Below, in pieces: positions 7,516 to 15,423 of a stretch of DNA of 34,400 nucleotides. The stretch is from JAYZQT01 sp964412235 (GTDB lineage: Bacteria > Pseudomonadota > Alphaproteobacteria > MPNO01 > UBA830). The notes under the pieces were generated by a model that was given only the letters and a program-made list of their open reading frames with translations, was not told where the DNA came from and made no database searches. The stretch spans positions 1-34,400 of the forward strand of contig CAYPNT010000024.1 of the NCBI GenBank assembly GCA_964412235.1, written 5' to 3'. Every line of letters begins with the position of its first letter. Positions within the stretch are counted from its first letter, which is position 1. The position numbers and the translations under genes were made by a program.

Positions 7516-8822
7516 ACTCCGGAGTCGAAGAACTCGCTCTCGGGGTGCCAGAAACACGAGAAGAAATCCTTGAAATACAGGAAACTCGCAAGCCAGTGGC
7601 TTTTGAGAATGCGCGGCGTTCAAACTTCTGGAATAGGAAACTAGCGCATATAGACTCGAACAAACTTGACGACCCCCTTGAATGGGAAAAAATTCCTATT
7701 CTCGATAAGGATCAGCTTAGAGGGCTATCGACAGAAGAATTTTACACAGACTTTTGTACCTCGGAAAAGAAAGATATATGCGAATACTGGCGGTCTGGTG
7801 GAAGTACAGGACGGCCGTTGTTTTATCCCAAAACGTACGAGGACATCCGTTATAACATGGTAGGTTTCGCTCGGACGTTTCTTTGCAGTGATACTAAGCC
7901 GGGTAACGTTGCACACGTTTCTTTTCCACTTGGTATTCATCCTGCGGGCCACATGTGGGCACGTGCAGCACGCATGCTCGGCATCGGTGCGGTGTGGGGT
8001 GGTTCGGGTGTAAGCCTGCCATCAAAAATGCAACTCGAATTAATACGAGACTTAAACCCAACTCTTTGGATGGGTATGTCTAGCTATGGCTTGCATTTAG
8101 CTAACCTCGCAGCGGCGGAGAACGTGGATCTTCGGGATAGTTCTGTCGAACGAATTATGTGCACAGCGGAACCCGTCTCCAACGCGAAACGAGAGAAACT
8201 AGAACGTGATTGGGGAGCAGAGGTTTATGACTGCTTTGGGATGACCGAGTGCAGCATGATGGGAGCAGAGAGTGACAAGAGGGATGGCTTCCACATATGG
8301 ACAGATCTTGCTTACATTGAGGTGTTGGACGAACAGACAATGAAACCGGTAGAGGAGGGGATTCCGGGAGTTCTAGTTATGACACCTCTATTTAGTAATA
8401 ACGGCGCAGCGTTTTTAAGATGGAATTCAGGTGATATTGTGACGTGGCACCGGGAGGGGAATACAAAGTCTGAGTTTGGTGTGTTTCCAATTATAAGACA
8501 TGCGCATAGGACAGCCGGATTTTTTAAGTTTAGAGGAGTAAATATTAACCACCAGGAGTATGAAGATTTTGTGTTTAAACGTTCGGAGATTAACGACTTT
8601 AAAGCGGAATTAATAACGACAGAGGATGGTACTGACGGTTTTGTGGTTTCAGTAGAGGCTAGACCAGGTATTGACCACGAAAGAGCCATTTCATCTTTAA
8701 TTGATGCTACAAAACAAGTATTTGAGGTGACACCAACTGTGGTCATGTTAGAAATTGGCACGCTGGCCGATGAATTCGAAAAAAGTATTAAAGCACCAAG
8801 ATTTTCAGATAAACGGAGATAA
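7512..8822 (+). CDS. PaaK-type acyl/aryl-CoA ligase (adenylate-forming)
   Basis: At 436 residues it has the compact size of phenylacetate-CoA ligases. The phosphate-binding loop RSGGSTGR is at 94-101, the adenine/acyl motif YDCFGMTE at 239-246, the ribose-binding NSGD at 305-308 and the hinge-like RGVNI at 341-345. Family members adenylate a carboxylic acid and pass it to CoA. The PaaK fold also includes coenzyme F390 synthetases and antibiotic-type adenylating enzymes, so CoA as acceptor is likely but not proven. The ATGA overlap with the upstream Fe-S gene shows that it belongs to the same operon. It presumably activates the acid acted on by the two Fe-S proteins. No neighbour specific to the phenylacetate pathway lies beside it, so I give no paaK symbol. 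Confidence 0.85.
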   Translation: MNSGVEELALGVPETREEILEIQETRKPVAFENARRSNFWNRKLAHIDSNKLDDPLEWEKIPILDKDQLRGLSTEEFYTDFCTSEKKDICEYWRSGGSTGRPLFYPKTYEDIRYNMVGFARTFLCSDTKPGNVAHVSFPLGIHPAGHMWARAARMLGIGAVWGGSGVSLPSKMQLELIRDLNPTLWMGMSSYGLHLANLAAAENVDLRDSSVERIMCTAEPVSNAKREKLERDWGAEVYDCFGMTECSMMGAESDKRDGFHIWTDLAYIEVLDEQTMKPVEEGIPGVLVMTPLFSNNGAAFLRWNSGDIVTWHREGNTKSEFGVFPIIRHAHRTAGFFKFRGVNINHQEYEDFVFKRSEINDFKAELITTEDGTDGFVVSVEARPGIDHERAISSLIDATKQVFEVTPTVVMLEIGTLADEFEKSIKAPRFSDKRR

Positions 8823-9269
8823 TATTTCCGTTCGGATTAGATATGTTTCAAGGCGGTTGCGTTGAAATTAATTTTAGTAATGATTTCGACTAAATTCTAA
8901 ATCTATATTTAGTATTCAAATTTATAATCTTCTGAGACAAAACTCATCCAAAAACAGAAAATCGATTCGCTTTGTAGTTAATAGAAAAGGTATAAAATTC
9001 TATTTATCCACTTGAAAAATAATGAATAAATTATTTTTATGCCAAGAATCGGTTTTCCCTTAGCTTGCTATATAAATTAAAATAAACATGGTAACATTTT
9101 CATGTTTGGCACTATATTTGGTGTTCTTCTCGCTTTGCGGTGTTCTCCCTTGCCGCAAAGCTGATGCGCCGCAAAGGAAGACTATTTGGTTGTCCCACCA
9201 ATGCCTCCCTGTACTCCTTTGTGCTGAGCGGGGTCGTTAAAGCTAGCGCAAGTGTTGGCTCCGCTCCTT
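8823..9269. other. 447-bp intergenic gap between convergent operons, AT-rich with a GC-richer patch
   Basis: Both flanking genes end here, so no promoter for either is required. The first ~290 bases are very AT-rich and contain no credible reading frame. An imperfect hairpin (AACGGA/TCCGTT) overlaps the stop of the ligase gene but has no T-run after it. The part from about 9120 to 9260 is noticeably GC-richer and holds the inverted repeat described separately. A minus-strand frame is open through this patch but overlaps the SpmA-SpmB gene and has no family resemblance. I see no tRNA, no insertion-sequence ends and no promoter that I would defend. Confidence 0.6.
9132..9161. repeat. Perfect 9-bp inverted repeat with a third half-copy nearby
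   Basis: GCTTTGCGG at 9132-9140 is exactly complementary to CCGCAAAGC at 9153-9161 with a 12-nt loop. A third copy of the 8-mer CCGCAAAG follows at 9169-9176. No T-run lies on either side, so it is not a typical rho-independent terminator, although it sits where transcripts from both sides would end. It could be a processed hairpin, a protein-binding site or a fragment of a dispersed repeat. Confidence 0.55.
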
Positions 9270-10583
9270 TTAGAGGGTCCCATATAAAACAGAGCAAATA
9301 AATATTGCGGCGGCTATTCCGGCTGCGTCTGCACACAATGCTGCGATCAATGCGTGACGAATACGGCGAATTTGGACGGCGCCAAAATATACTGCCAAAA
9401 CATAGAAGGTGGTTTCCGTCGAACCCTGCAGTGTGCTGACGAGATAACCTACATAGGTATCCGGTCCTATATTCGGGTCTTGTATTATAGAAGCAAGCAC
9501 TCCGTACGCACCGGAACCAGAAAGGGGACGCAATAGAGCCATCGGCATTGCCTCTGGTGGCATCCCGACGAGGGTTGTGATGGGTCCAATAGTATGAATA
9601 AAAATTTCAAGAGCACCCGATGACCGCAACATTCCGACTGCGACAAGGATCGCGATTAGGTATGGAATGATCCTGATAGCTACGCTAAATCCGTCTTTCG
9701 CTCCCTCCACAAAGGCTTCGTAGACAGATACTTTGCGAGCAATACCGAAACCAAGCAACGTTACCATCAATCCGGGAATGATCCACGGAGCAATTGTCCG
9801 GCCATACAAAATTGTCACGGGCACGAGCGCGGCTACACAACCAAGTACTGTGAAAGAAATCCAGAGCGGATAAGATCCCGTATTCGCCTGATCAAAGTTC
9901 GCATCCAAATCATTTTCGATTTGTTTTGCCTCGTGTTTTTGCGGCAAATCTCTTTGTTGGAGTATTCCAGAGATGGGCCATCGCCGTTGTAGAATAAGGC
10001 ACACAACGATAGCGACAGTAGTCGAACAAATCGTAGCGAATAGTGTGGTAGGAAGGATCCCAGCGGGGTCTGTAGACCCGGCCGCGGCGCGCAACGCGAT
10101 TACGCCGGTCGGCAATAATGTCACACTGGAGGTGTTAATCGCGAGAAATAAAGCCATAGCATTGGTTGCTGTCCCTTTTTCAGTATTTAATTTGTCAAGT
10201 TCTTGCATTGCACGGATACCAAAGGGTGTTGCTGCATTCCCGAGACCCAACCCATTAGCCGACATATTGAGGATCATCGCTCCCATTGCGGGATGGTTCG
10301 GGGGTACGTCCGGGAACAATCTAACCATTAACGGACGTATGGTTTTTGCTATAATTGTAAGTAAACCTCCTTCTTCGGCCACTTTCATCAATCCAAGAAA
10401 AAGTCCCATCACGCCGATTAGACCAATGGCTAATGTTACAGAATTTCCAGCCGTCTCCACCATTCCGTTAGCGAGTACTTGCATAGGCGCCACCGCGTCA
10501 CCAGAAGGGACCTTCCACGTCAACTCGCGCCATCCGGCGACTAAAAACGAAATCAGGACTAGAGCGAAAAAAATGCCATTCAT
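9270..10583 (-). CDS. Fused SpmA-SpmB nucleoside-recognition (Gate) domain membrane protein
   Basis: The 437-residue integral membrane protein joins two halves that are separate in Bacillus. The N-terminal SpmA-like half includes NMSANGLGLGNAATPFG at about 107-123. The C-terminal SpmB-like half (from about 240) includes DGFSVAIRIIPYLIAILV and RPLSGSGAYG. A hydrophilic linker of about 30 residues lies near 205-235. The Gate family includes nucleoside and ion carriers; the spore maturation role does not apply to this non-sporulating context, so the substrate is unknown. The ATG lies 8 bp after the stop of the MFS gene, making it the last gene of a four-gene minus-strand operon with two MFS carriers and a GlcG-like protein. 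Confidence 0.85.
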   Translation of the reverse strand: MNGIFFALVLISFLVAGWRELTWKVPSGDAVAPMQVLANGMVETAGNSVTLAIGLIGVMGLFLGLMKVAEEGGLLTIIAKTIRPLMVRLFPDVPPNHPAMGAMILNMSANGLGLGNAATPFGIRAMQELDKLNTEKGTATNAMALFLAINTSSVTLLPTGVIALRAAAGSTDPAGILPTTLFATICSTTVAIVVCLILQRRWPISGILQQRDLPQKHEAKQIENDLDANFDQANTGSYPLWISFTVLGCVAALVPVTILYGRTIAPWIIPGLMVTLLGFGIARKVSVYEAFVEGAKDGFSVAIRIIPYLIAILVAVGMLRSSGALEIFIHTIGPITTLVGMPPEAMPMALLRPLSGSGAYGVLASIIQDPNIGPDTYVGYLVSTLQGSTETTFYVLAVYFGAVQIRRIRHALIAALCADAAGIAAAIFICSVLYGTL

Positions 10584-10591
10584 GTGTGGTT

Positions 10592-11800
10592 CTATTTGCC
10601 GCCTAAAGTTTTACCTGCCGCAAGAAGTAGGCCCGCGGCAAGAACCAAAAGGACTCCCCCAACATAGAATATGTAAAACTCCATACTCACACGAAGAAAG
10701 TAACCGTATACGATTGGAACGAGCATCGAACCAATATCAAGACCCGAAAATACAAACGCATACACGGCCCCGCTTGCTCCTGCTGGTGCGAGGCTTCGTA
10801 CAACCAGATCACGGGCAGCAAAACCAAAACCAAATAAAAACCCTGTTATAGTAAATAATGGATATAGGATTATGAGTTCCGGTGGCGCTATACCGAGCAT
10901 AATCGTACCTACACCACACGCCACAAATCCCAGACTGGTTAGCCCAAGATGATACTTAGATTTATCAGCAACTACACCCCCGGCAAGGATCCCAATAGCA
11001 ATTCCAACCACGAATACAGACACATAACTATTACCTTGGACTATCGGAATATCATGCCCTAGATGCAATATATCGTCGGCAAACCACTGTACACCAAGCT
11101 GACCAGCAGCGAGCAGTGTAAAGAACAGGAGGCAAAGCAGGAATGGTGTTTTCAAAAGCATCCTGAAATCCTCAGCCAAGCTGCTTGATTGTTCTTGGCT
11201 GCGACGGGCATGAGAGGAATCCCGAAAATCGCCACTTAGCAATAATACAACGATCACAAATAATAGCCCGATCCCACCAATTGCTATGGTGGCGGTTTTC
11301 CAACCCCACAGTGAACCTAGAAAGGCTACTAAAACGGGAGCAACTGCATAGCCTGCAAATCCGGCAAAGTTATGAATACTAAATGCTCGTCCCAATCGCT
11401 CCTGTTTGACTGAGGCATTAAGGATACTGTAGTCAGCCGGATGAAATACACTGTTAGAAGCGCCAGCAATCAAAGTTAAAATCACCAATGAGGGATAGCT
11501 TGTAAATATCCCGTATAGAAGAGTACAAGCAGCTAGAATGATGACACCGGTCATGAGAATAATACGCGCGCCAAAACGATCTACCGCGAAGCCCACCGGT
11601 AACTGAAGACAAAAAGAAGCAGCGTAAAATACGGATACTAATAGTGCTAAACTTTCGAGGCTGTAACCTACTGATTGGTGAATTAAGATCGATAAGGGTG
11701 GAAGAACGAACTGGTAGAAGTGGCTGAAAAAATGACATAGGCCCACAACACTAATAACTCTCGTGTCACACCGTTCCTCAACAAAATTCGCAGTCTGCAT
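10592..11800 (-). CDS. MFS transporter, Fsr-like (tandem copy 2)
   Basis: About 402 residues from ATG 11800, with twelve predicted membrane helices. It has motif A GFAVDRFGARIIL and the family-specific SVFHPADYSILNA, which recurs in the two paralogues in this window. The frame is open further upstream to an ATG at 11842. The start at 11800 sits 1 bp after the upstream gene's TAG, and it places CHFFSHFYQFVLPP at the same distance from the N-terminus as in the paralogue, so I prefer it. The type resembles fosmidomycin-resistance-like (Fsr) carriers, and the substrate is unknown. It lies between a paralogous MFS gene and the SpmA-SpmB gene. Divergence between the copies suggests different substrates or a heteromeric pair; the latter would be unusual for MFS. 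Confidence 0.88.
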   Translation of the reverse strand: MQTANFVEERCDTRVISVVGLCHFFSHFYQFVLPPLSILIHQSVGYSLESLALLVSVFYAASFCLQLPVGFAVDRFGARIILMTGVIILAACTLLYGIFTSYPSLVILTLIAGASNSVFHPADYSILNASVKQERLGRAFSIHNFAGFAGYAVAPVLVAFLGSLWGWKTATIAIGGIGLLFVIVVLLLSGDFRDSSHARRSQEQSSSLAEDFRMLLKTPFLLCLLFFTLLAAGQLGVQWFADDILHLGHDIPIVQGNSYVSVFVVGIAIGILAGGVVADKSKYHLGLTSLGFVACGVGTIMLGIAPPELIILYPLFTITGFLFGFGFAARDLVVRSLAPAGASGAVYAFVFSGLDIGSMLVPIVYGYFLRVSMEFYIFYVGGVLLVLAAGLLLAAGKTLGGK

Positions 11801-11801
11801 T

Positions 11802-13034
11802 CTAATACGTACCCACTCTACTCCGGCGAATTGTAGCAGCATTGGTCAAAAGCATTAGCATTACGGAGGTTACCCACAATATCGCCACACAAAGAAATGC
11901 GTAGCGTGGAACGCCCATATCTACATACAAACCAAATAGAACCGGTGTAATCGCTGCACCAAAATCCATGCCTGAATAAACAAAACCGAATACTCTGCCG
12001 CTTGCGCCTTTTGGAGTAGCTGCTCGCACCAACAATTCGCGTGAAGGAAAAACAACGCCGTACATGAAACCAATTATCGCAAAAACCACATAAAGTTGCC
12101 AAATTACGAATGAAAAGTACCAAAGACTGGCAGCTAGGAAGGTTGCTATAAGATAACCTACAGTGACGATTAAGTCGGGTTTTCTATAATTGTCCGCGAG
12201 ATAACCACCGAAAAGTACGCCTGTCATCACGGAGCCAATCATCACCGATATGAATACGCCTCCTTGTTCTAGGTCAAAATTATATATTTCCCTCATTAAT
12301 GTTGGAACAAACGTCATCATGCCCATTTGCCCCATTGCAACGATGAAAAAGAATGCCCAACAAAGCAAAACGGGAACTGCTAGGAGCGCCCCAAAACCGT
12401 CGGACCCTGTTTCCTTAGTTTCTTCTCTCTCGTGGGTACTATCACGAAAAGTTCCGCTGCCACTCCAGAGTATGGCGAATAGGATTAGACCGGTGGCACC
12501 AGCAAGGATGATTGCCGCCTGCCATCCTACAAGTGAACCCAGAATTGTCATACTTATTGGGGCCATCACATAACCCACATAACCGCCGAACATATGGTAA
12601 CTAAAGGCGCGTGCTATCCGACTATCACTGATTGTGGCGTTCATTATACTGTAGTCACATGGATGAAACACACTGTTACCTATTCCAGCAATTATAGATA
12701 AGCCAAATAATATCCAGAACTCTGGAGCTAATCCCATTAAGGCTGTGGCACCTGCGAGACCGGCAAGCCCAATTAATAAAATTGAACGAGCGCCGAAGCG
12801 ATCGACAAGAAAGCCGGAGATTGGCTGAAATACTGCGGATGCTATAAAAAACGCGGCCGTTAGGCTTCCAAGAGCCGCATAGCTATAGCCCTCTCCTGCA
12901 TGTATGAGGGAAAACAATGGTGGTAAAGCCAATTGATAAAAATGGCTAGCTCCATGAGAGACTGCAATCAGACCAGTTACACGACGATCAAGCAGTCGTC
13001 GATCGTCAGCTACACGACTATAGATATCAGACAA
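11802..13034 (-). CDS. MFS transporter, Fsr-like (tandem copy 1)
   Basis: The 410-residue carrier has about twelve membrane helices, motif A GFLVDRFGARSIL and the shared SVFHPCDYSIMNA segment. The C-terminal half carries FPSRELLVRAATPKGASG, aligning with FAARDLVVRSLAPAGASG in the downstream copy. The start codon is TTG at 13034. The reading frame is the same as that of the upstream GlcG-like gene and begins only four codons after its TGA, with no strong ribosome-binding site. Reinitiation or coupling is therefore likely. Substrate is unknown. The pair of adjacent paralogues almost certainly arose by tandem duplication. Confidence 0.88.
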   Translation of the reverse strand: MSDIYSRVADDRRLLDRRVTGLIAVSHGASHFYQLALPPLFSLIHAGEGYSYAALGSLTAAFFIASAVFQPISGFLVDRFGARSILLIGLAGLAGATALMGLAPEFWILFGLSIIAGIGNSVFHPCDYSIMNATISDSRIARAFSYHMFGGYVGYVMAPISMTILGSLVGWQAAIILAGATGLILFAILWSGSGTFRDSTHEREETKETGSDGFGALLAVPVLLCWAFFFIVAMGQMGMMTFVPTLMREIYNFDLEQGGVFISVMIGSVMTGVLFGGYLADNYRKPDLIVTVGYLIATFLAASLWYFSFVIWQLYVVFAIIGFMYGVVFPSRELLVRAATPKGASGRVFGFVYSGMDFGAAITPVLFGLYVDMGVPRYAFLCVAILWVTSVMLMLLTNAATIRRSRVGTY

Positions 13035-13046
13035 GTGAAATTCGGC

Positions 13047-13475
13047 TCAAATACCTGGTGTTAAATTCGCAGCTTCTATTCCCGCTGCAGCGGCAGCTTC
13101 GTCATTATCGGACGTATCGCCGCTAATGCCGACGGCTCCAATAATTTCATTTCCTTCCTTGATTAGCACGCCACCTGGGACCGGAACCAATCTACCTTCC
13201 GACGCTCCAACCAACGCAACGCCAAAGTGGGGCCGATCAAGAACTCGGTCACTTAGAGCTCGAGTTGACAATCCCATTCCCACGGCTCCAAAAGCCTTGC
13301 CCGTTGCTATTTGTGGTCTCAGCGCGGCGCCGGGTCCATCTTCGCGAGCGAAGGCCTTGAGGTTTCCACCGTCGTCGACGACCGCGACCGTCAAGGGATT
13401 TAATCCCATCTCTTTTCCTTTTTTTAGAGATTCAGAAACAATAGTATCCGCCTGTTCAAGCGTCAGCTTGGCCAT
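13047..13475 (-). CDS. GlcG/HbpS-family heme-degrading-domain protein
   Basis: The 142-residue single-domain protein matches the GlcG/HbpS family throughout. It has TLEQADTIVSESLKKGKE near the N-terminus, LTVAVVDDGGNLKAFARED (about 28-46), the glycine-rich GGVLIKEGNEIIGAVGISG (about 102-120) and the acidic DEAAAAAGIEA end. Members bind heme, cobalamin-like or small organic ligands, and are often encoded next to catabolic genes such as the glycolate cluster; biochemical roles are poorly defined. No signal peptide is present. GGGGTG lies just before the ATG. It is the first gene of the operon leading into two MFS carriers, and may be an accessory or sensor for the transported compound. It diverges from the PaaA-like gene across a 285-bp gap. 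Confidence 0.85.
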   Translation of the reverse strand: MAKLTLEQADTIVSESLKKGKEMGLNPLTVAVVDDGGNLKAFAREDGPGAALRPQIATGKAFGAVGMGLSTRALSDRVLDRPHFGVALVGASEGRLVPVPGGVLIKEGNEIIGAVGISGDTSDNDEAAAAAGIEAANLTPGI

Positions 13476-13760
13476 AATTCACCCCATTGTTGTTTTGTGT
13501 TTGTGAATGTACGCGCATGATTAATGCTAAGAAAGGTACAATCGCGAGTTTAAACTTTTTATTTTAGTTACTTGGTCAATTCGGAGGTCCTACGCTAATG
13601 CGGCTACGAGGCTTCCGCATATGTTTGAATAACAATTAATTTAGGAGGGAGGAGTACAGATATCGATCTCCTTAACGAGTATCCCATACACGAGATAGTA
13701 ATTTGATTTCTAGTCACAAATTTGAGAAATTCCCTAAGTTCAAAATAATAAGGAAAAATT
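13476..13760. promoter_or_regulatory. 285-bp divergent intergenic region carrying promoters for both sides
   Basis: The gap separates the minus-strand GlcG/MFS/SpmAB operon from the plus-strand PaaA-like gene, so promoters for both must lie here or nearby. It contains an inverted repeat, ATGCGG at 13598-13603 and CCGCAT at 13615-13620, spaced 11 nt apart, that could be an operator or a hairpin. An AGGA element at 13751-13754 precedes the ATG at 13761. I could not find a -35/-10 pair convincing enough to mark. Confidence 0.4.
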
Positions 13761-14522
13761 ATGGATGCTATCGCCCCAAGTGCAACGATCGACGCGCCTC
13801 AGGATGCTAAAGGTGAATATCGGGAGATGCTTATTCGACTCATGACCCGGCAAATATATGCGGAAACAGCAACCGCAGAGGTTTTTGGACGAGCAATCAG
13901 CGCCGCTCCCAATTGGCAAGAAAAAGAGCTTGCTGCAGAATTCGCGGCGGAGGAGGCTAGGCATAGCCGGGGATTGTACGACCTATTGACCGATTTAGGA
14001 GAAGACCCGGAAGCAATAATTGCAGGCAGACCAGACGCAGCTGAATTTTGGGGTCTAGATCTCGACAATTGGCTTGATATTGCTGTTTTTAACTTCACAG
14101 TTGATCGTGCGGGCAGCCACCAAATTATGGAGTATCGTCAGTCAAGTTATATTCCGTGGGGGGAAAGCCAGGAGGAAGTTCTAGAAGACGAGGAAGATCA
14201 TTATGATAATGGGGTCGAAAATCTCAAACAATTTGCAAAGGACCCTATAAAATTAGCTGAGTTCCAGAGTGTGTTCGACCGGGTTATGCCTAATTGTTTG
14301 AAACGAGCATTTGGGCGACTTGAAGGGCCTGATAACGACTTTTGCCTCCAAAATGGACTTAAAAGAAATAAGACGGAAGATATCGTAAATCGTTATTTGA
14401 GCGAAATGCGTGGTCACATGGATGGTACCGGATTAATGTTTCCGCCGATCAAAGCCTTTGAGGCAATTAATTGCGAATTGGCAGATAGTACGAGGGAAAT
14501 ACTGCTGTCACTTAAAAGATAA
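13761..14522 (+). CDS. PaaA/BoxB-like diiron (ferritin-fold) oxygenase-type protein
   Basis: The 253-residue protein resembles the PaaA subunit of phenylacetyl-CoA epoxidase. The segment YREMLIRLMTRQIYAETATA (20-39) aligns with the first carboxylate helix of PaaA, EARH (65-68) with its EAGH, and EEDHYDNG (144-151) with EESFHQ. Plausible diiron ligands are thus E35, E65, H68, E144 and H147. The family activates O2 to epoxidise aryl-CoA thioesters, but PaaA normally needs PaaC, PaaB and the reductase PaaE, none of which is here. A strong terminator follows the gene, so it is probably transcribed alone. Its solitary state makes a direct paa function doubtful. An AGGA element with 6-nt spacing supports the ATG. 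Confidence 0.75.
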   Translation: MDAIAPSATIDAPQDAKGEYREMLIRLMTRQIYAETATAEVFGRAISAAPNWQEKELAAEFAAEEARHSRGLYDLLTDLGEDPEAIIAGRPDAAEFWGLDLDNWLDIAVFNFTVDRAGSHQIMEYRQSSYIPWGESQEEVLEDEEDHYDNGVENLKQFAKDPIKLAEFQSVFDRVMPNCLKRAFGRLEGPDNDFCLQNGLKRNKTEDIVNRYLSEMRGHMDGTGLMFPPIKAFEAINCELADSTREILLSLKR

Positions 14523-14543
14523 AGGTATCGTGGGATAATTCTG

Positions 14544-14580
14544 CCGCCGACTGCGGATTTGCGGTCGGCGGTGTTTATTT
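14544..14580 (+). terminator. Rho-independent terminator after the PaaA-like gene
   Basis: The left arm at 14544-14554 (CCGCCGACTGC) pairs with the right arm at 14561-14571 (GCGGTCGGCGG) over 11 bp with one G-T wobble and a 6-nt loop. The T-rich tract TGTTTATTT (14572-14580) follows. It lies 22 bp after the stop of the PaaA-like gene. Its position argues against any start of the next gene upstream of 14604. Confidence 0.85.
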
Positions 14581-14603
14581 GGGACTATGAAGAAAGGTAC
14601 GTA

Positions 14604-15422
14604 ATGATTACCGAAGACAACGAAATAATTCTTTCTCACGAATTCAATGCCTTAAAGGTTCATATCTCTGACCAGATTCTGACCATTACATTGAACCGGC
14701 CGGAGCGCCTAAATACGTTCGACGAAGGAATGAAAGAAGACTTTCGGTGGATAGAGCGGCGTATTGAAGCCAATGATGACATTAGAGCCATTATAGTGAA
14801 TGCGGAAGGAGAGAAAGCATTCGGGGCGGGCGCGGACGTCTCTTGGTTTGAGCAGGACTTTCGTACAGAACGGTTCAGGATAGAGTACAGGTGGATCCAT
14901 GATTTTTTTGACCGCCTCGAACGAATAGAAATTCCCGTAATTTGTGCCGCACAGGGCATTTGTGCCTGCGGAGGGCTTGAGCTTGCTATGTCTTGTGATT
15001 TTCGAATATGCGCAGAAGACGCACGTTTTGGCTTCACAGAGGGTAACATAAATCTAATTCCCGGTTCCGGGGGTTGCTCCCGTCTCATCCGGCTCATTGG
15101 ACCAGGTTGGGCTAAGGAACTCGTTCTAGCGGGAGAATTTATTGATGCAAATAAAGCTCTAGAGCTTGGGCTGGTTACTCGCGTTGTTCCTGCGGAACAA
15201 CTTCAGTTGGAGGCTCGTAGTTTGGCGGAAAAACTTGTAGCCAAAGCACCCATGGCACTTGGGCTTGCAAAAGCTATAATGAATACCTGTGAGAATATCG
15301 ATATGGCATCCGGTAGGATATTGGAACGAATTGGACAGTCTGTATTGATTACTTCCGAGGATCACAAGGAAGGTGTACGAGCGTTTCGAGAAAAAAGAAA
15401 GCCAGAATACAAAGGGCGTTAA
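14604..15422 (+). CDS. Enoyl-CoA hydratase/isomerase (crotonase fold), copy 1
   Basis: The 272-residue product has the standard crotonase length. Oxyanion-hole segments are FGAGADVSWF and CACGGLELAMSCD. Both catalytic glutamates of hydratases are at their expected places, in GGLE and in FGFTEGNINLIPGSGG. It should act on an acyl-CoA thioester in the cytosol, as a hydratase or isomerase. The frame is open to 14559, but that region is the right arm of the preceding terminator. ATG 14604 has AGAAAGG six bases upstream, so I use it. It follows the PaaA-like gene and is convergent, with 1 bp between stops, with the hydroxyacid dehydrogenase gene. The substrate is unknown. Confidence 0.9.
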   Translation: MITEDNEIILSHEFNALKVHISDQILTITLNRPERLNTFDEGMKEDFRWIERRIEANDDIRAIIVNAEGEKAFGAGADVSWFEQDFRTERFRIEYRWIHDFFDRLERIEIPVICAAQGICACGGLELAMSCDFRICAEDARFGFTEGNINLIPGSGGCSRLIRLIGPGWAKELVLAGEFIDANKALELGLVTRVVPAEQLQLEARSLAEKLVAKAPMALGLAKAIMNTCENIDMASGRILERIGQSVLITSEDHKEGVRAFREKRKPEYKGR

Positions 15423-15423
15423 T

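Noticed and set aside
9973..10851. Long plus-strand open frame of 292 codons opposite the SpmA-SpmB and MFS genes
   Set aside because: It is antisense to two well-supported membrane-protein genes, spans their junction, has no family resemblance and no ribosome-binding site; it reflects the codon bias of the opposite strand.
11801..11842. Longer N-terminus for the second tandem MFS gene from ATG 11842
   Set aside because: It would overlap the upstream gene by about 40 bp and add residues absent from the paralogue; ATG 11800 directly follows the upstream stop.
13722..13751. TTGAGA / TAATAA pair as a sigma-70 promoter for the PaaA-like gene
   Set aside because: The -10-like element would end 9 bases before the start codon and overlap the ribosome-binding site, which is not compatible with a normal leader.
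14559..14603. Upstream start for the enoyl-CoA hydratase at 14559
   Set aside because: It lies in the loop and right arm of a strong rho-independent terminator; ATG 14604 has a proper ribosome-binding site and fits the family N-terminus.
14660..15097. Minus-strand open frame of 145 codons opposite the enoyl-CoA hydratase
   Set aside because: Entirely antisense to a gene with intact catalytic motifs; no independent support.
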